Program-made: the position numbers and the translations under genes | In this document: positions 1 to 9,770 of the stretch, in pieces | Numbering within the stretch: position 1 is the stretch's first letter | Layout: the number at the start of each line of letters is the position of its first letter | Assembly (NCBI GenBank): GCA_037176905.1 | Contig: JBBBWG010023446.1 | Coordinates: forward strand, 6,839-56,289 | Origin: Azolla pinnata | Lineage: Eukaryota > Streptophyta > Polypodiopsida > Salviniales > Salviniaceae | Length of the DNA: 49,451 nucleotides | Direction: 5' to 3' | Notes under the pieces: model-generated | The model's database searches: none | What the model saw: the letters and a program-made list of their open reading frames with translations, nothing else | Told to the model about the DNA's origin: nothing

Positions 1-345
1 TTCTTGAAGAGTTGCATTTTCTACAGACTATATACGAATGCAATCATAGAAATTATGCTTGATCCTAGCAAATTAGGGAACTCTGCTCTTCTATTTGGGG
101 ATGAGATATCATGCATCTAGATTAAGAAGAAGACTTGGAACATGTTAAGCTTTGCATCATTTCTTGGATAATATTCAACTCTTTCTTGAAGAGTTGCATT
201 TTCTACAGACTATATACGAATGCAATCATAGAAATTATGCTTGATCCTAGCAAATTAGGACCTCCTCTTACTTGAACATGTAAAGCTTCGCATCAAATCT
301 TGGATAATATTCGACTCTTTCTTGGAGAGTCGCAGTTTCTACGTT
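1..345. repeat. 182-bp tandem duplication in the putative LRR-kinase intron
   Basis: The first 77 bases recur almost exactly at 183-259, a period of 182 bp. A third, diverged start appears near 313 (TTTCTTGGAGAGTCGCAGTT). On the minus strand this lies directly downstream of the splice donor that ends the LRR-kinase exon, so it is probably intron. No kinase catalytic-loop exon (HRD...DFG) is visible in it in any frame. Confidence 0.7.
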
Positions 346-362
346 GGAAGTGCATTCAATAC

Positions 363-2581
363 CTGTGCGCGATGGAAGGGGAGCAGGCATGATGCAGGAA
401 AACAAGCCCCTCGGCCACGCCGATGGCAATCTTCAGCCGCGTTATCCAATCCAAGACGGTGCTGGGGTTGCATTTGCGCATTTTGCCGCTGCCCGATCCT
501 CTGGTCTGCAGCGCAGATGCGAGGTCTCCGAAGGGCATATACGGGTACACGAGGAATCTCTCGCAGTTGCTCGCGTCTACGCAGCAATGGCCCAGAAGCG
601 AGATCAATCTCGCATCGGAGGCCTTTCTCAGCACTTCCACCTCGTTGCGGTGGAGCTCGAGCATCTTGCCCGTGTGGATCCTCTTCACCGCGACGGCTGC
701 GCCATCATCCAGCATTCCTCTGTAGAAGCTTCCCGATCGACCGCATGCGATGATGCACGATCGGTCGAACCCGTTGGTCGCTCTGCGAAGATCGTCGAAA
801 GAGAACGGCGTGCCCAGGAACGTGCGATTTCGATCCTTGGGAGACGATGCGGAGCCGGAGAATTTCTCGGCCTCGGTCTCGATCGTCTTCGCTTCCGGCT
901 CATCCTCGGGATCGTGCTTGTTGAGCCTCTGCAGGAGCAGCACATAACCTCCGGCGAGGGCGAGGATGCAGGACCCGATCGTGATGCAACCCAGGGCGAT
1001 CATCAGCTCTTCCCTCGCCCGCATCTTCCTTCTCCTCCTGCGATGCGAGGAGATGCTGCCGATGTCGTGGGGCACGATGCTCTCGGGCAGCAGATCGTGC
1101 GCGGGGAGCTTGTTGTTCCCGGCGTAGAAGAGCCAGCAGGACTCGATGCCGCGCTGCTCGGGGGCATCGGCAAAGCAGTTCTCGGCGATGCCGCCGGAGG
1201 AGCGATCGAAGCAAGGAGGAAGATCGCCGCGGAGGAAGTTGTAGGAGACGTCGAAGGTTCGGAGCTTCTTGGAGGATGATTGCTGCTTCTGGGAGGATGA
1301 TTGCTGCTTCTCGGAGGACGATTGCTGCTTCTCGGAGGACGATTGCTGCTTCTGGGAGGATGATTGCTGCTTCTCGGAGGACGATTGCTGCTTCTCGGAG
1401 GACGATTGCTGCTTCTCGGAGGACGATCGCTGCAGATCATTGTCGCAGGAGGAGGGCAAGGAGCCGGAGAGGAGGTTGTGCGAGAGATCGATGCTGGTGA
1501 GGTTCGGCATCGCGAGGATCTGCGGCGGAAGAGCTCCGGTGAGGTTGTTGGAGGAGAGCGAGAGGATCGCGAGGTTTCTCAGATCGGAGAGCTCCGCGGG
1601 GATGCCGTGCTCGAGCTCGTTGTGATCGAGGAGCAAGACCTCGAGGCCGCTGCATCGCGAGAGAGACGGTGGGATCGATCCGCGGAAGGCGTTGTGCTGC
1701 AGATTCAGGAAGGAGAGGGATTGCAGGGAGGAGGAGGAGGAGAAGGAAGCAGGCGGCAGATCGCCGGAGAGGGAGTTGTGGGAGATGTCGAGGTGCTGGA
1801 GATGGAGGGGAAGCTCCGGATCTCCCTGCGGGAAGCTGCCATGGAAGCTGTTGTGCGAGAGATCCAGGGAGGAGAGCTGGGAAGCGCAGGAGAAGAGCTT
1901 CTGCGGCAGCGGTCCTGCGAAGGCGTTGAAGGAGAGGTTGAGGTGCTGCAGGCTGCAGAGAGCTTCCATGGCAGGGGAGACATGGCCGCTGAGATCGTTG
2001 GAGGCCATGGAGAGGCGCTGCAGGCGGAGCAGGGAGGCGAAGGTTGCAGGGACGGAGCCGCGCAGAGAAGCCGCGGCGAGGTCCAGAGCTTCGAGGCTAT
2101 GGAGGCGCCCGATCTCTGCAGGGATCCGGCCATGGAAGGCGAAGCCCGCGGCGCTGAAGCTCCGCAGATATGGAAGCTTCGCGAGGTCCGAGACGACCAG
2201 ATCGAAGGAGATCTCCCGCAGGGCTCTGTTGCTGTCTCCAGCTCCATCTCCATCTCCATCTCCTCCGTCTTGGTGATGATGATGATGACGATGATGATGC
2301 AGATGGCTATGGCGACGGCGATGCTTCTGCTGCTTCTGCGCTAGCGCTGCGAGCGTGAGAGAGACGACATGGCCTCCCTCGCAGAGCACGCCCCGCCATC
2401 GCTCGCAGGGATCTGCGGACTCCATCGCCGGCCAAATCTCGTCGCTCGCCTCCACCTGCAGATGCTCCCTCAGCTCCAGCAGCGATCGCATCTCTCCGAG
2501 CTCCAGATCCGCAGCGCAATGGCATCGGATCGCCACGAAGCAGCAGAACAGGAGAGAAGCTCGCCATGCCGCAGAATCCAT
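363..2581 (-). CDS. LRR receptor-like kinase, first exon only (At2g16250-like), 3' part outside the window
   Basis: This exon encodes about 739 residues of a plasma-membrane receptor-like kinase. Residues 1-24 form a signal peptide. An LRR N-cap follows, with the 'DPCERWRGVLC' cysteine pair, then about ten leucine-rich repeats (for example LSSLDLSHNSFHGSFP). A single membrane span lies near residues 524-550, and the kinase N-lobe starts near residue 590 (FSFDDLRRATNGFD). VAVKRI supplies the ATP-binding lysine. The glycine loop reads IACGRSGSFYRG, with Ala where the first Gly is usual; Arabidopsis At2g16250 has a similarly altered loop. The exon ends at CACAG|GTATTG, just inside the HRD catalytic loop, so the catalytic loop, activation segment and C-lobe must lie beyond position 1. 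Two low-complexity insertions stand out: a His/Asp/Gly tract near residues 80-115 and eight SSSEKQQ-type heptads near 385-437 inside the last LRRs. Whether the kinase is active cannot be told from this part. Confidence 0.87.
1269..1431 (-). repeat. 21-bp coding minisatellite (SSSEKQQ heptads)
   Basis: Eight nearly identical 21-bp units (plus-strand core GGAGGACGATTGCTGCTTCT) keep the reading frame of the LRR kinase. They encode SSSEKQQ or SSSQKQQ heptads and end in SSSKKL. They interrupt the LRR between GSLPSSC and LRTFDVSYNFLRGDLP. The 21-bp period means copy-number change does not shift the frame. Confidence 0.92.
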
Positions 2582-2612
2582 GGCGTGCTTCGCAAAGCAA
2601 CAAATCAGGCGA

Positions 2613-2652
2613 AAATCCCCCCTCCTCCTCCTCCTCCTCCTCCTCCTTCCTC
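2613..2652 (-). repeat. (GGA)n microsatellite in the LRR-kinase 5' leader
   Basis: A run of CCT triplets on the plus strand (GGA on the gene's strand) lies 30-70 bp upstream of the LRR-kinase start codon. Purine-rich GA/GGA leaders are common in plant 5' untranslated regions. Confidence 0.75.
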
Positions 2653-2719
2653 TACCTTCTTGGATTTCTGTTGAGTTTCTCTGCAGATCTGAAGTGGCGC
2701 ATGCCTGTGCTTGGAAACC

Positions 2720-3745
2720 CTAGAAGAGTTGGACCAGAACCCATCAAAACCCTAAACCCTGAAATCTCTGGATTTCCAGGTGCCTGGAAAACCCTAACCT
2801 TGGAATCTTGATTTGCAGGTGATTCAGAAACCCTAAAACTGTGAAAGTCTGATTTGCAGGTGCTTCAGAAACCCTAAAACTGTGAAAATCTGATTTGCAG
2901 GTGCTTCAAAGACCCTAAAACTGTGAAATCTGATTTGCAGATGCTTCAAAAACCCTCAAACTGTCACGAAATCTGATTTGCAGGTGCTTCAGAAACCCTA
3001 CAACTGTGAAATCTGATTTGCAGGTGCTTCAAAAACCCTCAAACTGTGAAATCTGATTTGCAGGTGCTTCAAAACCCCTAAATTTGTGAAATCTGGTTTG
3101 CAGGTGCTTCAAAAACCCTAAAGCTGTGAAATCTGATTTGCAGGTGCTTCAAAAACCCTAAAACTGTGAACTCTGATTTGCAGGTGCTTGAAAACCCTAA
3201 AACTGGAATTTGATTTGCAGGTGCTTAAAAAACGCTAAAACGGATAATCTGGTTTCCAGGTGCTTGAAAAACCCTATAACGGAGAATCTGATTTGCAGGA
3301 GCTTCAAATTCAAAACCCGTAAAACTGGGAATCTGATTTCCAGGTGCTTGAAAAACCCTAAAACTGGAATTTGATTTGCAGGTGCTTAAAAAACGCTAAA
3401 ACGGATAATCTGGTTTCCAGGTGCTTGAAAAACCCTATAACGGAGAATCTGATTTGCAGGAGCTTCAAATTCAAAACCCGTAAAACTGGGAATCTGATTT
3501 CCAGGTGCTTGAAAAACCCTAAAACTGGAATCGGATTTGCAGGTGTTTCAAAAACCCTAAAACGGAGAATCTGATTTCCAGGTGCTTGAAAAACCCTAAA
3601 AACTGGAATCCGATTTGCAGGAAGCTTCAAATTCAAAACCCGTAAAAAAAACTGGGAATCTGATTTGCAGTTGCTGGAGAAACCCTAAAACTGAAAATCT
3701 AATTTCCAGGTGCTAGAAAAACAAAACCCTAAAACTGAAAAACCT
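2720..3745. repeat. 40-bp minisatellite with telobox (AAACCCTAA) and splice-site-like TTTGCAGGTG cores
   Basis: About 23 units of roughly 40 bp run through this kilobase. Each has an AAACCCTAAAAC box followed by GTGAAATCTGATTTGCAGG and then TGCTTCAAA. The AAACCCTAA motif is the plant telobox, matching the TTTAGGG telomere repeat. The array starts about 140 bp upstream of the LRR-kinase start codon, so it occupies that gene's promoter or leader. From about 3190 the units form a higher-order repeat of 161 bp: the block containing GTGCTTAAAAAACGCTAAAA at 3221 recurs at 3382. Confidence 0.9.
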
Positions 3746-4335
3746 GATTTCTCTAAAACCTCCCCAGAGTAAAAAAAGAAGAAGAAGCTGCAAAAGCACA
3801 ACCAGAAGAATGCAGAAAAAGAAGAGGAATGAGAGGGAAGGGGGAGGGGAGGGAACATACTGTTTCCACCATGTTCACTAAAGGAAGGTTTAAAAAGAAA
3901 GCCATGAATGAATGCACAGAATCCGTGAAGAGGAGGAGGAAGCCATGGCAGATGTCGTGAGCAGAGTGAAGAAATGGTAGGTCTTCTTCCATAGCTACCA
4001 GAAACTCTGCTAAAATCTGATGGGCACTGAAAGGTTTCGCTTCCATAGCCAATGGACATCTGCCTGTTGGAGCTCTACATGCATATTCTGCATGAACTTC
4101 CTCAATACCTGAATGTTTCTCTAGCCCACCCACTGCACTCTTTCAAGATGCATTTTCAGTACAGAATCTTTGCACACAATCTCGTCCCTGTTTTCCTCCA
4201 TAAAGATCGACTGACACAACAGCATTAACGTCTCCAAAACCAAACCCCGTTTTCTGCTCCCCTGGGCACATCGAATCATTCCACTCCTGATGATGAAAAC
4301 TTGGGGATTTTGTTGACAGATTCTAACTAACACAC
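3746..4335. other. Unassigned 590-bp spacer
   Basis: No recognisable coding sequence. Two overlapping minus-strand frames (to 4059 and 4133) are open for about 125 codons but contain no domain I recognise and have low-complexity composition. The stretch separates the telobox array from the 120-bp array. Confidence 0.5.
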
Positions 4336-5400
4336 ACCATCTGTTTCGGCAAAAGTCACAAACCTAAGATCCATTTCAAGAAGAAACTCCAAATTCTCTC
4401 GTTGAAATTCCACGTTATTCAGCTTCATAAGCATTTCCAGTAGTGTGTACACTCATGACTCTAGCACCCTGTGATTCAGAAGAATCCCAAAATCCCCGAT
4501 CCATTTCAGGAAGAAACTCCAGATACTCTCGTTGAAATTCCAAGTTCTTTGCTCATAAAATTTGGGATTTTGTTGACAGCATAGACATTTCAAGTACAGT
4601 GTCAACAGGTGATTATAACACCATGTGTTTCAGAAAAATCCAAACCTCGATCCGTTTCAAGAAGAAGCTCAAAATACTCTCCTTGATTTTCCAAGTTCTT
4701 CAGCTTCATAAACACTTCAAGTAGTGTGTAGATTCTAACACACTGTGTTCCAGAAAAATCCCAAATCTCGATCCATTTCAAGAAGAACTCCAAATACTCT
4801 CGTTGAAATTCCAAGCATTTCAGGTAGTGTGTAAACTGATGATTCTAACACCGTGTGTTCAGAAAAAGCCCAAATCTCGATCCATTTCAGGAAGAAACTC
4901 CAAATACTCTCTTTGAAATTCCAAGCTCTTGAGCTTCATATGACAGTGTAAACAGCTGATTCTAACACCGTGTGTTTCGGAAAAATCCAAATCTCGATCC
5001 ATTTCAGGAAGAAACTCCAAATACTCTCTTTGAAATTCCAAGCTCTTCAGCTTTATATGACAGTGTAAACAGCTGATTCTAACACCATGTGTTTCAGAAA
5101 AATCCCAAATGTAGATCCATTTCAAGAAGAAGCTCAAAAAACTCTCGTTGAAATCCTAAGTTCTTCAGCGTCATAATCATAAACATTTCAAGTTATGTGT
5201 AAACAGGTGATTTGAACACCATGTGTCGAAGCGGAAAAATCCCAAATCTAGATCCATCTCAAGAAGAAACTCAAAATACTCTCGTTGAAATTCCAAGATC
5301 TTCAGCGTGATAAACAAGGAGCATCCTCCGATCCATTTCAAGAAGAAACTCAAACTACTTCCAACATATAACAGCAAACAAAGAAATATGTAGAGAGTGT
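4336..5400. repeat. Tandem array of ~110-125-bp units
   Basis: About eight to nine diverged units share the core AAATCTCGATCCATTTCAGG, AAGAAACTCCAAATACTCTC and GTTGAAATTCCAAG, followed by ATTCTAACACC(A/G)TGTGTTTC. Minus-strand frames stay open across several units (a recurring LEFQREYLEFL phrase), but the units vary in length and no domain is recognisable. A single copy of the same core occurs at about 19208-19240, downstream of the intact HSP70. The array therefore looks like an expanded piece of the HSP70 3' flank. Confidence 0.85.
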
Positions 5401-5430
5401 TATTAGTGCCAATGAGCTAATCAACAATTC

Positions 5431-5515
5431 ACAATATAGGATTTCATCAAGCTTCGATACATAGATCTATCTAGTCCACCTCTTCGATCTTGGGACCACC
5501 ACTAGCAGAAAAGCC
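5431..5515 (-). pseudogene. HSP70 relict: last codons and 3' flank of a third copy
   Basis: On the minus strand this reads [11 protein letters not shown] followed by a TAG stop at 5473-5471, the cytosolic HSP70 C-terminal signature with the EEVD co-chaperone-binding tail. The bases after the stop (TAGGATTTCATCA on the plus strand) match the 3' flanks of the HSP70 copies at 10360 and 19435. Upstream of these codons the homology ends and no other HSP70 exon sequence is found between here and 10.4 kb. It is a truncated remnant of an additional HSP70 gene in the same orientation. Confidence 0.87.
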
Positions 5516-6230
5516 ATCGAGAGAGAGGTTACAACATTTGGAGGTACAGCTGTTTGGAGAAAGTACACCATGAGAAAAATGACAAGTTAGGGATGTCACG
5601 AGAAGGGAAACCACCGGGTCGATTTATCACATTAAAATCTAGGGCTTACAAATAAGGGCTAAGAAGCAATTGATATGGGAAATCGCAATGTTGCTGTATT
5701 GATAAAGATTGGCAATCCGTAAATGGCGAGTCGAAAGGAAACGGGGTGAATATGCCAAACCATAGTTCTCTTCCAGCTCAACAATGTAATCCTTGAACGA
5801 GGGAGAGATCTTGGGAAAACTTCTTGGCAATGACAATTCAAAGATAAGGGACTGACTACCTCTTCGATTTCAACTTAATTAATCAGGTCGGGTTTTGAAT
5901 CCATCGAATCCTCATGGTTGTCGTCAAGTCGGACGACCTAGACAAAAAAAAGGGTTCCATAGATGGGCTTTGGGGATATGTAGTAGCTTTGGACATGTCC
6001 TTAATATCACGGAGTTGGATGTAATATGCAAACTCATTGATCGAATCAAAGTGGAATCCTGGTAATGTCAAGGAGAGGGTGATTTTGTCTCCTTTGTCGA
6101 GGTCAGGTTTCGATCCACTGTACACGGTGTCGGGATAATCGACGAGGATGCGTGAAAGCAGAGGCAGATCCATCGGGGATTTGAACCAGAGGAAACCAGA
6201 GTGATGGAGTAGCGAGAAACGGAATTGTAT
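5516..6230 (-). other. Spacer with a 96-codon open frame (5883-6173), unknown
   Basis: The minus-strand frame 6173-5883 begins MDLPLLSRILVDYPDTVYSG and has a normal-looking amino-acid composition. A second frame at 5836-5639 continues nearby (SFPKISPSFKDYIVELEENY). I recognise no family. The frame lies about 320 bp downstream of a TATA-like CCTATATAAGG (6480-6490, minus) and of the repeats at 6290-6455. It could therefore be the start of a degraded retroelement polyprotein or of an unknown gene. Confidence 0.3.
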
Positions 6231-6289
6231 TGAATATTCAGAAATCAGAATAAGAAGAAGTAAGGGGAAACTAATTGAATTGAATGCCA

Positions 6290-6460
6290 GGTAATCCGAT
6301 TATAATCCGTAGAGTTCTTGATTACAAGCTAAACCCTACAATCCGTAGAGTTCTTGATTTCAAGCTAAACTCCTATAATCCGTAGTGCCCTTGATTTCAA
6401 GCTCCCTATAATCCGTAGAGCTCTTGATTTTAAGCTAAGCCCCTATAATCCGTTGTGCCC
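6290..6460. repeat. ~45-bp tandem repeat (TAATCCGTAGAG...AAGCTAA), four units
   Basis: Four units share TATAATCCGTAGAGTTCTTG, ATTTCAAGCTAAACCC and related spacers. They sit between a minus-strand TATA-like box (CCTATATAAGG, 6490-6480) and the unknown frame at 6173, where a transcribed leader or an LTR R/U5 segment would lie. Confidence 0.75.
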
Positions 6461-6499
6461 TTGCCTTATGTCCGCCACTCCTTATATAGGCTGTGGAGT

Positions 6500-7075
6500 G
6501 GGTCGCCATAGTGAAAAAACGCTAGAGGAAAAAAAAAACGCTGGAAAAAAAATAGAAGGAAAAAGAACTATCTTGGCTGCTTCTTTTGTCTACATGGACG
6601 CAAATATAACCATCCATTCACCGAACTATGCAACTACCAACAATCACACACTATGATAAAAGGTTTGGCGTTTCATTATATATTGCTTCATCTCTCTGCA
6701 TCTTCTGTATGTGGGGCATTCTACTTTCTGTTCCCAACGCGACCTTTGGCAAAACAGCACACGACATTCACTTTCAAACCGTGTGAATTTCCTTACACGA
6801 CAACGGTGACACACTGCGATCGATAAGTTCTTGTAGAGAATCTTCGCCGCGAAACATACGGTGCACGAGTACAGAAGCGATTAGCTTGCCAGGTCCCCAG
6901 TGTTAGATATGCATTTCAAGACTCGATGTTGGACTATCTTCTGGAAATGAAATTGGAATTTTGAGAGTGAATCAAAGCTAAAGAGGCTACTCTCTTCTGG
7001 AATCTAGTCACACATGCAAGTCACACATGCATATTGCACAGATATGTCATGGCTGAGAGCAGCTCATATATTGTG
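6500..7075. other. Intergenic sequence, nothing identified
   Basis: AT-rich sequence with A-rich runs at 6515-6565. No gene, RNA or repeat family was recognised. The duplicated HSP70/PPR segment begins at its right end. Confidence 0.5.
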
Positions 7076-7382
7076 TGCCATGGTCATGATGGTGTCTGCA
7101 AGGGCACAAGATTCAGGGAGTTCTTGTTGCAGGAGGAGCAAGGAAGAGATGTTTGTGCATAGGTCTAGATGCAAGGTGGAAGGTTGATGCCATAGCCTGG
7201 TGTTGTTGCCATGGTGATGCTGATGATGGTGGTGATGATGATGATGATGATGATGGTGTAGGGGCACAAGATTCAGGGAGTTCTTGTTGTAGGAGAAGAG
7301 AAAAGTCTAAATGCAAGGTGTGGAAGCTTCATGTCATAGCCAAGTGATGGTGCCATGGTGATGATGGTGTTTAGGGCACAAG

Positions 7383-7430
7383 TCATCTCGAACATGTATC
7401 GATGTTGGCTTGCTTGACGACGCAGTCTGA
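7383..7430 (+). pseudogene. PPR gene relict: last 48 bp of the coding region
   Basis: TCATCTCGAACATGTATCGA and the next bases, ending in GACGCAGTCTGA, match the last codons of the intact PPR gene at 18179-18226 (SNMSIDAGLLDDAV, stop), with a 2-base deletion. The downstream sequence (GAAGATATA...GATGGACTGTAATGT...) also matches. Immediately upstream, the sequence jumps to the minisatellite motif TTTAGGGCACAAG, which in unit 2 lies in front of the PPR start. About 3 kb of PPR coding sequence is therefore missing. Confidence 0.88.
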
Positions 7431-8136
7431 TGTTGAAGATATAAGACTTCGATCAATGCTTGATGGACTGTAATGTGTATTATATACATGGCAATGTGGG
7501 CGCTAGCAAAGGCAGCAACAAGCAACAGCTAAAATGGAAGGCATTTTGTGGGGAGGAAGGGGTTTGAGAAGGAGAGACATATCGTGCATTTCTTCATGCA
7601 ACTGTAATGTCGCATCTCCTCAACCTTTTTTATCATTACATTTCTCTGATTTTCCAAAATCTGGGCTGAAAAATGCCCCCCAATTATTCGAGGCATGATA
7701 CATTCACCCAATTTCTCAAAGGGTTGCAACACGTTTGCGATTACCTTTTGGGCATTTTCATAACAATAGTAATATAATAACTCAAAAGATTAGTAGGCGT
7801 TTATTATGATTAGGGTACTAAGATGGGGGATTAGAGATTTTACGATGGGGATTATAATGGGATGAACGACTTTGAAGGAACTACGTTCAACTTCTCATTG
7901 TCCATCACATATATTGCTTACCCTTACCCAAAATTTACATTCTGGAGATAAGAGCATAATATATTAGTTCAGCCAAATGAGTGAGATATATGATTCAACC
8001 ATCGCATCTAGTGACGTAAGACTGATTCATTCTCTTCTCTCTTGCCCACAAGATATCAATCAAAGTTCCAATCATCCGATAATGGAGAGCATTAGACCGT
8101 GAATTGTCCTTTACAGGTATTGTTCAGGGCGTTCTT

Positions 8137-8805
8137 TGTTGAGTGTTCTAGCCACATATATTTATATTATAAGCTTGTATATGTGTGAGCGAGTGAGTGT
8201 GTATGTGTGTTTGTGTGTGTGAAAAGGGCACACAACTTAGGTGGCTCTTGTGTGAGTGGGAAGGGCACACAAGTTAGGTTGTTCTTTTGTATGTGGAAAG
8301 GGCACAGAAATTAAGTGGCACCCAAAGGTCATCTTTTACCTTTAGGTGTGAAATGCTAGAGTAAACCCTTGAAAATGAGAGGGACCTTTTTGTATTTAAA
8401 AATGCTCTATTGTGAAGGGTGAGTATACATTCCTTGAGACACCCATACCCTTCTTTTCATAGTCTTTTTCACACACCTCTTGAGAACTCTCTTTGGAGGA
8501 GGTAGCTCCACTTCTACTCCTCATCTTGTGGCAAGAAGGTGGCACCACAAGGATCACCATCTTAAACACCTCTTATGGTTGTGAGGTATTTTTGTTGTTC
8601 TTGCTTTGTGTTACCTATGTTATAGTGTTTGTAAGTACACTATAACTTTCTTTGTTGTATTATTCATTGTTTGATAGTGAAAGAGTTTTTGACTTTGTCT
8701 TGTGGTTTTTTCCCTCTCCTTTTGAGGGGTTTACACGTTAAAAATTTGGTGTCTTGTTTTGTGTCGTTTACTCTACCTTTTACTCTTACCTCTTTATCCT
8801 TCTTC

Positions 8806-8837
<32 letters not shown>

Positions 8838-8863
8838 CTGTCTCTCTCCCTCATTTCCTAACA
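8137..8863 (+). mobile_element. 5' LTR of a Ty1-copia retrotransposon
   Basis: The segment starts TGTTGAGTGTTCTAGCCACA and ends CTAACA, and is followed within 3 bases by TGGTATTAGAGCC, a good match to the initiator-tRNA-Met primer-binding site of plant copia elements. The 727 bp are about 80-85% similar by eye to the solo LTR at 12389-13068. Shared parts include the GTGTGTGAAAAGGGCA repeats, CTCTATTGTGAAGGGT, and the terminal TTTC microsatellite. Confidence 0.88.
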
Positions 8864-9770
8864 AGTGGTATTAGAGCCAAATGGAGGCAAACCTAAGTTA
8901 AATGGTTTCTCTCGATGGTTTTGAAGAGAATGGGAAAGAACACTTGGTTTGCAAGTTGAAAAAGAGTCTCTATGCCTCGAAATAAGCATCGAGACAATAG
9001 TATAAGAAATTTGATACTTTCATATTAAATTAAAACTATAAAAAAACTAATGTCGATCATTGTGTTTATATTAGAAATTTTGATTAATATAACTTTATTA
9101 TTCTTTCATTATATGTTGATGATATGCTAGTCATTGGACAAGGTAGTACGTTAATCAACAAGTTGAAATTAGAGTAACTATTTAAGTCATTTGACATAAA
9201 ATATTTAGGACCTGCCAAGAATATATTAGGATTGCAAATCATTCGTGATAGGAAATGTGAAAATTTGTGGCTTTCACAAGAGAAATATATAGAAAGAGTA
9301 CTATTAAGGATTAATATGCAAAACAAAAAACATTTTAATACTCTGGCCATACATTTTAAGTTATCTAAAAGGCCTTGTCCAACTACAACACAAGAAAAAG
9401 AGGAGATGTCTTCAATCCTTTACTCCTTAACAATTTGATCTCTAATGTATGCTATGGTAAGTATACGACTAGACCTTGCTCATGCCGTTGGTGTTGTAAG
9501 TAGGTATCCTTCTAATCCTAGAAAGTCACATTGGGATGTTGTGAAGTGTATCATACGATATTTGAGAGGGACATCCACACCATGTTTGTGTTTTCGTAAC
9601 TCTAAACCAATCCTTGAAGGTTTTGCAGATGTAGATATGGCCGGTGATCTTGATGATCGAAAATCTACTTCAAGCTTTCTATTTACATTTGCAGGGGGAG
9701 CCATATCATGACAATCTAAGCTACAAAAATGTGTTGCATTGTCTAACACCGAAGCCGAATACTGTCATGG
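8864..9770 (+). pseudogene. Copia polyprotein remnant: RT and RNase H only, degenerate
   Basis: Directly after the primer site, the sequence encodes pieces of reverse transcriptase: GKEHLVCKLKKSLYASK, then YVDDMLIVGQG with the YVDD catalytic motif near 9111, then LGLQIIRDRK...LWLSQEKYIERVL (9220-9300). RNase H follows from 9445 (MYAMVSIRLDLAHAVGVVSR ... GFADVDMAGD...RKSTSS ... CVALSNTEAEY). Gag, protease and integrase are absent. Stops and frameshifts break every segment, including a TGA in place of Trp after GGAIS. The element is dead and lacks its own recognisable 3' LTR. Confidence 0.88.

Noticed and set aside
344..2344. Long plus-strand frames (344-1279 and 1364-2344) across the LRR kinase
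   Set aside because: They are antisense shadows of a GC-rich LRR exon; the minus-strand frame has signal peptide, LRRs, membrane span and kinase motifs.
7080..7380. CRISPR-like regular repeats in the GATGATGATG/GGGCACAAG sequence
   Set aside because: Eukaryotic minisatellite units with no unique spacers between them; the same family occurs at 14.2-15.2 kb.
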